This document shows positions 35,542 to 44,773 of a stretch of DNA of 64,000 bases, in pieces. Each line of letters starts with the position of its first letter. Within the stretch, counting starts at the first letter, position 1. The stretch is from an uncultured Rhodospirillaceae bacterium (GTDB lineage Bacteria; Pseudomonadota; Alphaproteobacteria; CAAGCB01; CAG-977), in NCBI GenBank assembly GCA_900553035.1, contig USCC01000002.1, positions 8,195 through 72,194 of the forward strand. The letters are read 5' to 3'. The position numbers were made by a program, and so were the translations under genes. The notes under the pieces were generated by a model. That model did no database searches. It was given only the letters and a program-made list of their open reading frames with translations, and had not been told where the DNA came from.

Positions 35542-37179
35542 ATGCTTTCCCGTATAAACCGTTTCAGAAACAGGAGCAGCCCCTTGCGTCAGTTCAAGTT
35601 ATTTTTGTGTTGTGCGATTACTTTATTGCTTGCGTCTTGTTCGGGCAAGATTTCTTTGCTTTCCAGACAGGGAATCGACCAGGGACTTTTCAGTCCGGCG
35701 GACGCGGACATGGCGGTGCGGAGCGCGGCGGGCGAAGAACAGCCTTCCGAAGGCCGTGAAACGCGAACGCCTCTGCCCTCTGAAATGGTTCGCGTCGGCC
35801 TCCTTTTGCCGCTGAGCGGTAATTCGGCCAAGCTGGGGCAGGCGCTTCAGAACGCGGCGATGATGTCTTTGTTCGACATTTCGGGAAACCGGCTTGTCCT
35901 GCAGTTCTATGACACGGAAGGCACGGCCGAGGGAGCGCGGAAGGCGTCGGAACAGGCGATTAACCAGGGGGTTGAGCTGATTATCGGCCCGGTTTTTTCG
36001 CCGGGCGTCCGAGCCATCCGGGAAAACACGCATGCGGCGGATATCGGGGTCATCACTTTTTCTTCGCACCCTTCAAATCTGGGAGACGGGATTTACACAA
36101 TCAGTTCTCTGACGTCTCAGCAGGTTGAACACATTGTCGGCTTTGCCTGTGACAAAGGGTATAAGCGCTTTGCAATTCTGGCGCAGGACAATGCAAGCGG
36201 GGACATTGTGTCCATGGCAGCAAAGGCGGCGGCGGATCGTTGCGGCGGAATGATTACCAAGGCAGCGTTCTATAACCCGAAATCCGAAAATCTCCAGCCG
36301 ACGGTTCAGGCGATCATGCCCCGTCTGCTGGAAGATCTGCAGAAGGAAAAGGAAGAAGAGATCAAGCGTCTGGAAAAAAGCCGTGAAGCCGCCTCTCAGG
36401 GGCTTCCCGTCAAAATGAAGAACGAAGCGGGTGAGTGGGAAGACCGTTTGATGACTCTGGAACAGCTTCAGGCGCTGATTGAGGAAATGAAGACAACGGA
36501 AGTCATCCGTGATCCGTTTGAATTTGACGCCGTCCTGATCCCCGAAGAAGGCAGCCGTCTGCGTTCGCTTGGGGCCCTGCTGTCCTATTATGACGTGCCT
36601 TCGGAAATCCGGATTTTGGGGACGTCGCAGTGGGCCAATTCGTCGCCGGCACGCGAACCGGCTTTTGTCGGCGGATGGTTTTCAAACCTGCCTTTTGCCG
36701 GATTTGAACAGTTTTCAGAACGCTACAACACTATATACGGTGAAAAGCCTCCGCGTATTGCGTCACAGGCTTACGACGCTGTTGCTCTGGCGGCGGTTCT
36801 GGCCGAAACCGGAAGCTTTTCCTATAAAAGCCTGACAAGTCCGTCGGGATTCAAAGGCGTTGACGGCCTTTTCCGTCTGCTTCCGAACGGGCTGTCCGAA
36901 CGCGGCCTTGAAATTCTGGGCGTTGAAAAGCGCGGATTCGTGACGCTGTCCCCTGCCCGCGAGGTGTTTGATACCGAACCGGTCTTTGAAGCCGAAGTCT
37001 ACAATAAAGGGTTCCGTCATTCGCCGGATCTGATTACCGTTGTGACCGAGGAAACCGTCGAAGGGGCATCTTCGGAAACCGTTCCGGGCGACCCGGCGGC
37101 TGCGACGGCCGAAACTGTCCCGGCGCCGTCTCAGGTTCCCGACAGCCTCAGGCAAGCAAAGCCGGAATCAATGCGTTGA
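35542..37179 (+). CDS. Penicillin-binding-protein activator (LpoA/LppC-like lipoprotein)
   Basis: A 545-residue outer-membrane lipoprotein of the LppC family; such proteins stimulate peptidoglycan synthases. The lipobox LLLASC directs lipidation at Cys. A periplasmic-binding-protein fold follows (VGLLLPLSGNSAKLGQAL, DTEGTAEGARKASEQA, IIGPVFSPGV, VITFSSHPS). A charged helical insert of about 60 residues (residues 261-320, EDLQKEKEEEIKRLEKS onward) interrupts it. The end is Pro/Ala/Thr-rich. ATG 35542 lacks a good ribosome site; TTG 35584, with GGAGC upstream, would give a more standard signal peptide. The last 32 bases overlap convergent hemW. Confidence 0.85.
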   Translation: MLSRINRFRNRSSPLRQFKLFLCCAITLLLASCSGKISLLSRQGIDQGLFSPADADMAVRSAAGEEQPSEGRETRTPLPSEMVRVGLLLPLSGNSAKLGQALQNAAMMSLFDISGNRLVLQFYDTEGTAEGARKASEQAINQGVELIIGPVFSPGVRAIRENTHAADIGVITFSSHPSNLGDGIYTISSLTSQQVEHIVGFACDKGYKRFAILAQDNASGDIVSMAAKAAADRCGGMITKAAFYNPKSENLQPTVQAIMPRLLEDLQKEKEEEIKRLEKSREAASQGLPVKMKNEAGEWEDRLMTLEQLQALIEEMKTTEVIRDPFEFDAVLIPEEGSRLRSLGALLSYYDVPSEIRILGTSQWANSSPAREPAFVGGWFSNLPFAGFEQFSERYNTIYGEKPPRIASQAYDAVALAAVLAETGSFSYKSLTSPSGFKGVDGLFRLLPNGLSERGLEILGVEKRGFVTLSPAREVFDTEPVFEAEVYNKGFRHSPDLITVVTEETVEGASSETVPGDPAAATAETVPAPSQVPDSLRQAKPESMR

Positions 37180-38266
37180 GAATGAGCAGGCCTCTGGCCG
37201 TGAGACGAAGACCCTTTGTGTCACGGATCAGAAGGCCGTCCGCCTGATAGTCCGCGAGCGTCCCGGGATGCATGAAGTCCTCGGGCGCACGTCCGGTGAT
37301 TTCCCTGAACCGGTCGCGGAGAATGCCTTCATCCGTCCGGAATCCCATCAGAATCAGCTCTTCGGCACGTTCCTGAAGAGTCAGTATTTCCTCGCGGGCC
37401 GCTCTGCTTTTTAACCATTCAGAGGGTTGCCGCTCCTGAACGGTCGCATACGTCGTTCCGTCCTGCGTGAACCGGCCGTGTGCCGCCGGACCGATACCCA
37501 GCCATTCCCCCCCCTGCCAGTACATCAGATTATGGCGGCAGATGTGGCCTTTACGGGCGTGATTTGACACTTCATAACGGGGAAGTCCGGCCTGATACGT
37601 CATCCGATCGGTCGTCTCGAACAGATCGGCGGCCAGCTCTTCTTCCGGCAGCTCGAGTCCCTTTTTATGGAAAAAGGTACCCTCTTCCAGCGTCAGCTGA
37701 TAAAGCGACAGGTGGGAAAGGTTCAGTTCAAGAATGCGTTCAAGCTCCTGTTTCCAGCTTTCAAGAGTCTGATTCGGGCGGGCATAAATGAAATCGGCGG
37801 AGACTTCCGCAAAGATATTCCGAGCGTTACGGAGAGCTTCCAGGGCTGTTTCCGTATCATGAAGCCGTCCCAGGAATTTCAGATCGGTATCGTTCAAAGC
37901 CTGCACACCGATGGACAGGCGATTGATTCCCGCCGCAGCGAATCCGCCCATTTTCAGGGCGTCCAGCGTTCCCGGATTGGCTTCCATCGATATTTCGACG
38001 CCGCTGTCAACGGGCCACAGCCGCCGGATGGCCGCCAGCAGTGCCGCCGTCAATTCGGGCGGCATCAGTGACGGCGTCCCTCCCCCGAAAAAGATCGTCG
38101 AGACGGTTTTGCCCTCCGTCCGTACCGCATAAGCTTCCAGACAGCGGACATAGGCCTTTTCCCATGCCGGAAAGTCAATCTTACGGGCGGGAAAGCTGGC
38201 AAAATCGCAGTACGGACATTTTGAACGGCAGAACGGCCAGTGCAGATAAATGCCGAAAGGGATCAT
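37148..38266 (-). CDS. hemW: HemW, radical SAM haem chaperone-type protein
   Basis: A 372-residue radical SAM protein. The cluster motif is in YLHWPFCRSKCPYCDFAS (CxxxCxxC), followed by FFGGGTPSLM, EANPGT, RLSIGVQALND and DFIYARPNQT. These fit the HemN/HemW family. The C-terminal winged-helix part (MGFRTDEGI) is short, and HemW proteins are thought to handle haem rather than decarboxylate coproporphyrinogen. The gene overlaps rdgB by four bases. Confidence 0.92.
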   Translation of the reverse strand: MIPFGIYLHWPFCRSKCPYCDFASFPARKIDFPAWEKAYVRCLEAYAVRTEGKTVSTIFFGGGTPSLMPPELTAALLAAIRRLWPVDSGVEISMEANPGTLDALKMGGFAAAGINRLSIGVQALNDTDLKFLGRLHDTETALEALRNARNIFAEVSADFIYARPNQTLESWKQELERILELNLSHLSLYQLTLEEGTFFHKKGLELPEEELAADLFETTDRMTYQAGLPRYEVSNHARKGHICRHNLMYWQGGEWLGIGPAAHGRFTQDGTTYATVQERQPSEWLKSRAAREEILTLQERAEELILMGFRTDEGILRDRFREITGRAPEDFMHPGTLADYQADGLLIRDTKGLRLTARGLLILNALIPALLA

Positions 38267-38862
38267 CGGGACAGGCAGCCCTCAATGAACATTTTCAAAG
38301 CGTTTGCCCGGTGACTGATTTTATTTTTAATGCCGCCGGCCAGTTCGGCGAACGTTTCGCTGTATCCGTTTGGCACGAACATCGGGTCATAACCGAAACC
38401 GTTCTCGCCTTTTGGCGGCCAGCAGAGTGTTCCTTCAACCTTTCCTTCAAACTCTTCAGTATGCCCGTCCGGCCAGGCAATAACAAGGACACATGCGAAA
38501 TGTGCCGAACGGTCGGACGAATCACCGAGTTCTTTATCAAGGCATTCCATCGCATAACGGAAGCCGTTTTTTTTCGGTTCATTGTAACGGGCCGAATAAA
38601 TGCCGGGACGGTTGTCCAGTGCATGCACGCACAGACCCGAATCATCGGCCAGGGCGGGAAGCCCCGCTTCATCCGCCGCGGCCTGTGCCTTGATTCGGGC
38701 GTTGGCAATGAATGTGTCGCCGTTTTCTTCGGGTTCGGAAAGATTCAGTTCGTCGCCGGAGCGGACTTTGATGTCGAAAGGCGCAAGAATGGCCTGCATT
38801 TCGGCGACTTTTCCCTTGTTGTGCGTCGCCAGCACAATTTCTTTTTCAATCAGTTTACGCAT
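38263..38862 (-). CDS. rdgB: XTP/dITP diphosphatase (RdgB/HAM1)
   Basis: RdgB removes deaminated purine triphosphates such as dITP and XTP. The 199-residue protein begins with [17 protein letters not shown], and has the catalytic [18 protein letters not shown] and [18 protein letters not shown] with the late SHRANALK block completes the family pattern. It overlaps hemW (4 bases) and rph (8 bases), forming the run rph>rdgB>hemW. Confidence 0.96.
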   Translation of the reverse strand: MRKLIEKEIVLATHNKGKVAEMQAILAPFDIKVRSGDELNLSEPEENGDTFIANARIKAQAAADEAGLPALADDSGLCVHALDNRPGIYSARYNEPKKNGFRYAMECLDKELGDSSDRSAHFACVLVIAWPDGHTEEFEGKVEGTLCWPPKGENGFGYDPMFVPNGYSETFAELAGGIKNKISHRANALKMFIEGCLSR

Positions 38863-39580
38863 GAGTGTCCATCCCTAAAACCTGCCGCTGGATCAGAGCC
38901 AGTTCAGCCGTGCCCTTGCAGGCGAGTTCGTACAGTCTGGTGAATTCTTCGGGCGTGAAAGGCGTCCGTTCGGCCGTACCCTGAATTTCCACGATGCCGC
39001 CTTTGCCGGTGATGACAAAATTCGAATCCGTTTCGGCAGATGAGTCTTCGAGATAATCCAGGTCAAGGACAGGGACACCTTCACAGATGCCGCAGGAAAT
39101 GGCCGATACGGTGTCCAGAATGGGCAAAGAGGAGATCATGCGCCGTTCCTTCAGCGTCTGAAGCGCCAGATACAGGGCGACAAAGCCGCCGGTGATGGAA
39201 GCGGTTCGTGTGCCGCCGTCCGCCTGGATGACATCACAGTCGATTTTGATGGAAATTTCACCGAGGGCTTTGAGATCGACGACGGCGCGCAGAGCCCGTC
39301 CGATCAGCCTCTGAATTTCATGTGTACGGCCGGACTGTCCTTTTTTGGCTTCGCGGTCAACGCGGGTGGACGTCGAACGGGGCAGCATGCCGTATTCGGC
39401 GGTGACCCATCCTTTGCCCGTGTTGCGCATCCAGCCGGGTACCTTTTCATCCACCGATGCCGTACAGATGACATGCGTGTCCCCGCATTTGATCAGGCAC
39501 GAACCTTCCGCGTGTTTGCTGATATGCGGCTTGATGACGATTTTACGCATTTCGTCCGAAGAACGTTTTGATGGTCTCAT
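38855..39580 (-). CDS. rph: Ribonuclease PH
   Basis: RNase PH trims tRNA 3' ends by phosphorolysis. The 241-residue protein starts [14 protein letters not shown] and has [44 protein letters not shown] and [18 protein letters not shown] are all family signatures. ATG 39580 was chosen because AAGGATA precedes it and the N terminus is standard; upstream in-frame starts run into the divergent hrcA region. Confidence 0.96.
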   Translation of the reverse strand: MRPSKRSSDEMRKIVIKPHISKHAEGSCLIKCGDTHVICTASVDEKVPGWMRNTGKGWVTAEYGMLPRSTSTRVDREAKKGQSGRTHEIQRLIGRALRAVVDLKALGEISIKIDCDVIQADGGTRTASITGGFVALYLALQTLKERRMISSLPILDTVSAISCGICEGVPVLDLDYLEDSSAETDSNFVITGKGGIVEIQGTAERTPFTPEEFTRLYELACKGTAELALIQRQVLGMDTHA

Positions 39581-39619
39581 GGCTTTTGTATCCTTTTGCT
39601 GAATGAGTGATTTGTGCTG

Positions 39620-39648
39620 TTGACGTTTGGTACTACGATTACTACATT
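39620..39648 (+). promoter_or_regulatory. Predicted promoter of hrcA-grpE
   Basis: TTGACG (39620-39625), 17-base spacer, TACATT (39643-39648). The start point would fall at about 39655-39657, at the hrcA ATG itself, implying a leaderless or nearly leaderless message. No CIRCE inverted repeat (TTAGCACTC and its complement) is visible. Confidence 0.5.
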
Positions 39649-39656
39649 TATCAGTT

Positions 39657-40706
39657 ATGAGTAAGCAAATATCGACATTATCCGAATTAAACAACCGTTC
39701 GCGGGATATTTTCCGGCGGCTGGTTGACGCTTATCTGGAACGCGGCGAGCCGATCGGGTCGAAAACGCTGTCGGGGCTTTTGGATGTTTCCCTGTCGTCG
39801 GCCACGATTCGCAATGTGATGTCGGATTTGGAAGTGTCGGGCCTTTTGACTTCGCCGCACACGTCGGCGGGCCGGATTCCGACCGAACGCGGCCTGAAAA
39901 TGTTTGTTGACGGCCTTTTGGAAATCGGGTCACTGGAAGAAGGGGAACGTCACGCCATTGAAGCGCACTGCCGGGAATCGGGCATCAGTATGGAGCATGT
40001 CCTGAATCAGGCGTCGTCAATGCTGTCAGGCCTGTCGAAATGCGCCGGCGTTGTGATTGCCCCGAAAATCGAAGCGCCGCTGAAACATATCGAATTTGTG
40101 CATCTGGGGAACGGCCGGGCTTTGGTCGTCATGGTGACGGCGGACGGCGCGGTGGAAAACCGGCTGGTTGATCTTCCGCCGGGAACGCTGCCCTCAACGC
40201 TGGCGGAAGCATCGAATTATCTGAATGACCGTCTGTCGGGTCGTACTCTGGACGAGGCGAAAACCGTCGTTGACGCGGAGATAAAATCACACAGGGCGCA
40301 GCTGGACAAGGCCGCCGAACGTCTGGTTTCGCAGGGAATCGCCGCCTGGGCCGGCGGAAAGAAGGGCGCTCTGATCGTCAAGGGGCAAAAGTATCTTTTG
40401 GATAACATCCAGGCTTTGGAAGACCTGGAACACGTCCGCCGTCTGTTCGGTGTTCTTGAAACGCAGGAAAGTATGGCTAAATTGCTGGATTTAACTGAAG
40501 CGGCGGATGGTATACAAATCTTTATAGGGGCGGAAAATTCCTTGTTTACGCTTTCGGGATGTTCCATGATAACGGCGCCGTACCGCAACAGCCGCGAACA
40601 GATCGTCGGCGCAATCGGCATCGTCGGACCGACCCGGATGAATTACGCCAGGATCATTCCCCTGGTGGATTATACTTCTCGTGTTGTCAGTAAATTAATA
40701 GGGTAG
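39657..40706 (+). CDS. hrcA: Heat-inducible transcription repressor HrcA
   Basis: HrcA represses chaperone genes by binding CIRCE operators. The 349-residue protein has the N-terminal winged helix ([24 protein letters not shown] and [18 protein letters not shown]), [14 protein letters not shown], and the long C-terminal regulatory domain with late FIGAEN. ATG 39657 gives the usual N terminus ([18 protein letters not shown]). No ribosome binding site is seen, consistent with a leaderless start. grpE follows after 5 bases. Confidence 0.95.
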   Translation: MSKQISTLSELNNRSRDIFRRLVDAYLERGEPIGSKTLSGLLDVSLSSATIRNVMSDLEVSGLLTSPHTSAGRIPTERGLKMFVDGLLEIGSLEEGERHAIEAHCRESGISMEHVLNQASSMLSGLSKCAGVVIAPKIEAPLKHIEFVHLGNGRALVVMVTADGAVENRLVDLPPGTLPSTLAEASNYLNDRLSGRTLDEAKTVVDAEIKSHRAQLDKAAERLVSQGIAAWAGGKKGALIVKGQKYLLDNIQALEDLEHVRRLFGVLETQESMAKLLDLTEAADGIQIFIGAENSLFTLSGCSMITAPYRNSREQIVGAIGIVGPTRMNYARIIPLVDYTSRVVSKLIG

Positions 40707-40711
40707 ACATT

Positions 40712-41356
40712 ATGGCAAAACATCATAAGAACGACCTCAGGGTTGAAGATCAGGAACAAGAGCTGGAGGAATTTGAAACGGCGGAAGAGACGGCGGATGA
40801 AACCGTCGAGGAAATCGAAGACGTTTCAGCCCGGGTTGCCGACCTTCAGACCGAAGTCGACAAGCTGAAAGACATGTACATGCGTTCGCAGGCGGAAATG
40901 GAAAACCTGCGCAAACGGACGCAGATCGAGCTGGAAAAAAGGTCGAAATATGCGGTTTCGTCTTTTGCCCGCGACCTGCTGAGCGTCAGCGACAATCTGG
41001 CGCGCGCAATGGATTCCATTCCCGAACAGGAACGTAAAAAACAATCTGAACTGGTGAAGAATCTGCTGATCGGTCTGGAACTGACACAAAAGGATCTGCA
41101 GACGGCTTTTGAAAAGAACGACATTAAGCCCGTTGAAAGCGTCGGCCATATTTTTGATCCGAACGTTCACAAGGTCGTGCAGGAAGTCGAAGATCCCTCC
41201 AAGCCGGCCGGGACGATTGTCCAGGAATGGCAGAAGGGATACACGATCGGAGGTGACCGCACTTTGCGCGAAGCCGTGGTTGTCGTCACGAAAGGCGGTC
41301 CGAAACCCGGCGAAAAACCGGCGGAACCCGGCCATACCGTCGATACGTCGGCGTGA
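40712..41356 (+). CDS. grpE: Nucleotide exchange factor GrpE
   Basis: GrpE releases ADP from DnaK. The 214-residue protein has an acidic, disordered N terminus, a long coiled coil (residues about 45-100) and a C-terminal beta domain. The core KDMYMRSQAEMENLRKRTQ and FARDLLSVSDNLARAMD are typical. The family signature GHIFDPNVHKVVQEVEDP and the closing EWQKGYTIGGDRTLREAVVVV also match. A terminator follows. Confidence 0.96.
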   Translation: MAKHHKNDLRVEDQEQELEEFETAEETADETVEEIEDVSARVADLQTEVDKLKDMYMRSQAEMENLRKRTQIELEKRSKYAVSSFARDLLSVSDNLARAMDSIPEQERKKQSELVKNLLIGLELTQKDLQTAFEKNDIKPVESVGHIFDPNVHKVVQEVEDPSKPAGTIVQEWQKGYTIGGDRTLREAVVVVTKGGPKPGEKPAEPGHTVDTSA

Positions 41357-41370
41357 GTCCGCGAAAAATA

Positions 41371-41397
41371 AAAAAAGCCGCGCAAAGCGGCTTTTTT
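41371..41397 (+). terminator. Intrinsic terminator of hrcA-grpE
   Basis: Stem AAAAAAGCCGC / GCGGCTTTTTT with loop GCAAA, 15 bases after the grpE stop. Confidence 0.93.
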
Positions 41398-41493
41398 CAT
41401 CTCGTGAAAGGAAACGGTTTCTGAAACGATTTTTCTTCGGTGACAAATCATGTAATATGATTTTCACAGCCGGAATACGGAAAGGAAAATCAA

Positions 41494-41958
41494 ATGAAAT
41501 TCATATCAAAAGAAGATGCTCTTCTGGGTGGTTTGACCCTGATTCTTCAGACTATTTTCTTATTTTTCCGGGATAACTACCTGATCGGGATTTGTTTTTT
41601 TGTCTTTGTTGTTCTGAATATTCTGAGTATAATGAGACTTATTAAAAAGATAAAATTCCTTGAGCAAATGAATAATCGTTTTTACCGCCTTTCCGCGTTT
41701 TTAAGGCCGCTTGGATGGTTTTTTTATATTGAAGTGAGCATGCTGTTATTTTTTATGTTTTTGGAAGAATTTACATATTTTTCGGACAAACTCTATTTCA
41801 TTATAGAATTATGTATTCCATTTTTGTTTATCGCTTTTTTCATAGCCCTTCTGGTCGGGTTGATTCGCATGATTTTTGCAAAACCGCCTGTTCCTTCCGC
41901 CGATACGGAAGTCAAAAACACCGACGGCGAAATCATTTGGCGTTCAGGCGGACGCTAA
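41494..41958 (+). CDS. Small membrane protein of unknown function
   Basis: 154 residues with four predicted helices: GGLTLILQTIFLFF, GICFFVFVVLNILS, YIEVSMLLFFMFL and FLFIAFFIALLVGLIR. The short C terminus is hydrophilic (TEVKNTDGEIIWRSGGR). Phe, Ile and Leu dominate and codons are more AT-rich than in neighbours, which may reflect transfer or only the membrane composition. No family is recognised. AAGGAAA precedes the ATG; its last 15 bases overlap convergent proC. Confidence 0.65.
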   Translation: MKFISKEDALLGGLTLILQTIFLFFRDNYLIGICFFVFVVLNILSIMRLIKKIKFLEQMNNRFYRLSAFLRPLGWFFYIEVSMLLFFMFLEEFTYFSDKLYFIIELCIPFLFIAFFIALLVGLIRMIFAKPPVPSADTEVKNTDGEIIWRSGGR

Positions 41959-42774
41959 TTCTTTTGAACGTTTTTCCGCAGCTTTGACCGCCTGAACCAT
42001 CAGAGGCGTCAGGCCGTTTCTTTCGTCCATCAGGATGTCCAGAGCCGCAGCGGTTGTGCCGTTGGGCGTGGTGACGTTCCGGCGCAGAGTTTCGGGCGTC
42101 TGCGGACTTTGATACAAAAGCTCCGCCGCGCCGCAGACGGTTGCGCGAGCCAGCTCCGCCGCCGTTTCCGGCGAAAGCCCCAGCGATTCCGCCGCCCGGG
42201 TTAAAGCCTCGGTCAGATGGAAGACATAAGCGGGACCGCTGCCGGATACCGCCGTGACGGCATCCATTTGCGCTTCGTTTTCCAGCCACACCGTTCGGCC
42301 GCAGGCGTCCATCAGGGCTGCGGCTTTTTCCCGCCGAATCCCGTCAGCGCGCACATTGGCATACAGGCCTGTCATTCCGCGTCCCACAGCGGCGGGAGTG
42401 TTCGGCATGGCGCGGACAACGGCCGCTTCAGAGCCAAGATGTTCCTCAAACCAGGCGATCGGCCGGCCGGCCACGATGGACAGAAGAACTGCGCCTCTGT
42501 CCGTAAACGGTTTGATGCTTTCAACAGCTTCGGCAATGACGAAAGGTTTGACGGCGGCCAGGACAATGTCTGTTTCCGCATCCCTGAAGGCCTCCGCACT
42601 TTCGGCGGCATGAATGCCTTTGGCATGCAGAGCCGTACGTGTTTCAGCCCCCGGATCGACAACACGGATTTTTTCCGGCGCCAGCCCTTTTTTCAGCGCG
42701 CCTTCAATGATGGCGCTTCCCATTTTGCCGCCCCCAAAGACCGTCAGTCCAGATATTGAAGCCAGAGCACCCAT
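41944..42774 (-). CDS. proC: Pyrroline-5-carboxylate reductase
   Basis: ProC makes proline from pyrroline-5-carboxylate with NAD(P)H. The 276-residue protein has the Rossmann loop VFGGGKMGSAIIEGALKKG, VLAAVKPFVI and SIVAGRPIAWFEEHLG. RAMPNTPAAVGRGMTGLYAN, AVSGSGPAYVFHLTEAL and the C-terminal NVTTPNGTTAAALDIL (family: P-G-G-T-T) are conserved. Asn-Gly replaces the usual Gly-Gly at the last motif, a mild change. It is monocistronic and divergent from hldD. Confidence 0.95.
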   Translation of the reverse strand: MGALASISGLTVFGGGKMGSAIIEGALKKGLAPEKIRVVDPGAETRTALHAKGIHAAESAEAFRDAETDIVLAAVKPFVIAEAVESIKPFTDRGAVLLSIVAGRPIAWFEEHLGSEAAVVRAMPNTPAAVGRGMTGLYANVRADGIRREKAAALMDACGRTVWLENEAQMDAVTAVSGSGPAYVFHLTEALTRAAESLGLSPETAAELARATVCGAAELLYQSPQTPETLRRNVTTPNGTTAAALDILMDERNGLTPLMVQAVKAAEKRSKELASA

Positions 42775-42905
42775 GTCTTTTCTCCTTTTTTAGGCCGTCC
42801 GGAGATAAAAGATAGGCGTTCATGAGGATTTTTAAAAGAAAAAGATTTTGAGAAAACGGATTTTGTCGTATAAGGAAAACAGGCAGAAACAAAAGGCGTT
42901 GAATT

Positions 42906-43892
42906 ATGTTTGTCATTACCGGAGGAGCCGGATTCATCGGTTCAAATGTTGCCGCCGCCATCGAAGAGCGCGGCTTGGGCGAAGTGGCGATTGTCGACAG
43001 ACTGCGCAGCGGCGACAAGTGGCGCAATATTTCAAAAAGAGCACTGCGCAACATTGTTTTTCCCGAGGACGTTCTGTCCTTTCTGGACGAACGGGCGCAC
43101 AAGATTCAAGCCGTCCTGCATTTCGGTTCCATTTCGTCCCCGATGGAGGCGGACGTGGACGCGATCGTCCGGAACAATATCCAGCTGACGTGGGAGCTGT
43201 GGAAATGGTGCACGGAACACAAGGTGCCGTTTATCTATGCTTCATCCGCCGCGGTTTACGGCGACGGGACTCTGGGCTTCAGGGACGAAGCCTCGACCGA
43301 GGCGCTGGCTCGGCTGCGACCGCTCAGCCCTTTTGCGTGGAGCAAGCTGTTCATGGATCGCAAAGTGGCCGAAGCGGTTGAAGAAGATAAAAAAACGCCG
43401 CCGCAGTGGGTCGGGCTCCGGTTCTTTAACCTGTACGGGCCGAACGAGTATCATAAAGGGCCGCATCAAAGCGTTATCCCGCAAATCTACGCACAGGCAC
43501 GTAACGGTAAACTGTTTCCCCTGTTCAAGTCGGAAAACCCGGCCTATAAGGACGGCGACCAGATGCGCGATTTCATGTGGATCGACGATTGTGTGGACGT
43601 GATTCTATGGTTCCTGACGCACCCCGGGGTCAGCGGTCTGTTCAATGTCGGCACGGGGCAGGCGCGGACGTATGCGGACGTCTTACGCGCGGTTTACGCC
43701 GCTTTGGGCGAAGAGCCGGAGATGGACTTCATCGATCTGCCCGAAGCTCTGAAGGATAAATATCAGTACTTTACACAGGCCGATATTCAAAAGCTGCGCG
43801 ACGCCGGGTATGACCGGCCGTTTACGTCGCTGGAGGAAGGCGTCGACAAATACATCCGGAATTATCTGAGCAAATCCGATCCCTACCGTTAA
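42906..43892 (+). CDS. hldD: ADP-glycero-manno-heptose 6-epimerase-like protein
   Basis: HldD converts ADP-D-glycero- to ADP-L-glycero-manno-heptose for LPS inner core. The 328-residue SDR-extended protein has FVITGGAGFIGSNV, VLHFGSISS and FIYASSAAVYGDG. FFNLYGPNEYHKG and the HldD-specific late motif DKYQYFTQADI are also present. However, the active-site YxxxK reads SPFAWSK: Phe143 stands where the catalytic Tyr is expected, while Lys147 is kept. The family call is strong, but the activity is therefore less certain. It is followed after 12 bases by lgt. Confidence 0.88.
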   Translation: MFVITGGAGFIGSNVAAAIEERGLGEVAIVDRLRSGDKWRNISKRALRNIVFPEDVLSFLDERAHKIQAVLHFGSISSPMEADVDAIVRNNIQLTWELWKWCTEHKVPFIYASSAAVYGDGTLGFRDEASTEALARLRPLSPFAWSKLFMDRKVAEAVEEDKKTPPQWVGLRFFNLYGPNEYHKGPHQSVIPQIYAQARNGKLFPLFKSENPAYKDGDQMRDFMWIDDCVDVILWFLTHPGVSGLFNVGTGQARTYADVLRAVYAALGEEPEMDFIDLPEALKDKYQYFTQADIQKLRDAGYDRPFTSLEEGVDKYIRNYLSKSDPYR

Positions 43893-43904
43893 AAGGAAGA
43901 AAAA

Positions 43905-44708
43905 ATGTCGTACAGCGGAATACCCTTTCCCAATATTGACCCGGTGGCCGTGCATATCGGCGCTTTTGGCCTGCGCTGGTATTCTCTTGCCTATCTGGCC
44001 GGTATTTTCTGCGCCTGGTTTCTGGCGCGGCGGATGGTGCAGCGGTATAATTCTCCCTTTACCCCCGTCAAGGTTGATGATGCGGTCTTCTGGGGGACGG
44101 TCGGTCTGATTCTGGGGGCGCGGCTGGGATACGTCCTGTTTTACAATCTGGAACATTATCTGGAAAATCCGCTACAGGTTTTTGCCCTGTGGCAGGGCGG
44201 CATGTCGTTCCATGGTGCTCTGATCGGTGTTATTGTGGCACTTTTCCTGTTTTCCCGTCATGAAAAAATCGGCTTTTTCACCATAACGGACGTGATGGCC
44301 TGTGTTGCGCCGATCGGCCTGTTTTTCGGGCGTCTGGCGAATTTTGCCAACGGCGAGCTGTTCGGCCGGGTGACGACATCCGTGCCCTGGGCCGTCATTT
44401 TCCCGGGAGGAGGCCCTCTGCCGCGTCATCCAAGCCAGCTTTACGAAGCGTGCTTTGAGGGAATCGTCCTGTTTGTCTGTCTGTACACGCTGTGGACAAA
44501 GAGCGTTTGGGTCCGAATCCGGCCGGGATTCACATCGGGGGCTTTTCTGTTCGGATATGCGGTCGCGCGGGGCGTGATTGAAAATTTCCGTGCTCCTGAC
44601 GCGCAAATCGGTTTTCTGTTCGCGCGTGTGACAATGGGACAGCTTCTGACCCTGCCGATGCTGATCGCCGGCATATGGATCATGGTCTGGGCGGCGAAAA
44701 AAGCGTAA
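43905..44708 (+). CDS. lgt: Phosphatidylglycerol-prolipoprotein diacylglyceryl transferase
   Basis: Lgt adds diacylglycerol to the lipobox Cys of prolipoproteins. The 267-residue inner-membrane protein has about seven helices. The catalytic signature GRLANFANGELFGR and the later RHPSQLYEACFEG are intact, as is the early GLRWYSLAYLAG and WQGGMSFHGAL. Several predicted substrates lie in the window (LptE, PBP activator, DUF3576 protein). AAGGAAG precedes ATG 43905. Confidence 0.96.
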   Translation: MSYSGIPFPNIDPVAVHIGAFGLRWYSLAYLAGIFCAWFLARRMVQRYNSPFTPVKVDDAVFWGTVGLILGARLGYVLFYNLEHYLENPLQVFALWQGGMSFHGALIGVIVALFLFSRHEKIGFFTITDVMACVAPIGLFFGRLANFANGELFGRVTTSVPWAVIFPGGGPLPRHPSQLYEACFEGIVLFVCLYTLWTKSVWVRIRPGFTSGAFLFGYAVARGVIENFRAPDAQIGFLFARVTMGQLLTLPMLIAGIWIMVWAAKKA

Positions 44709-44773
44709 CATCCTTATAAGGCTTGATATTTTACCGCGAGATTTGTACCCTTAAGAAAAAACCGGAGACAAAA

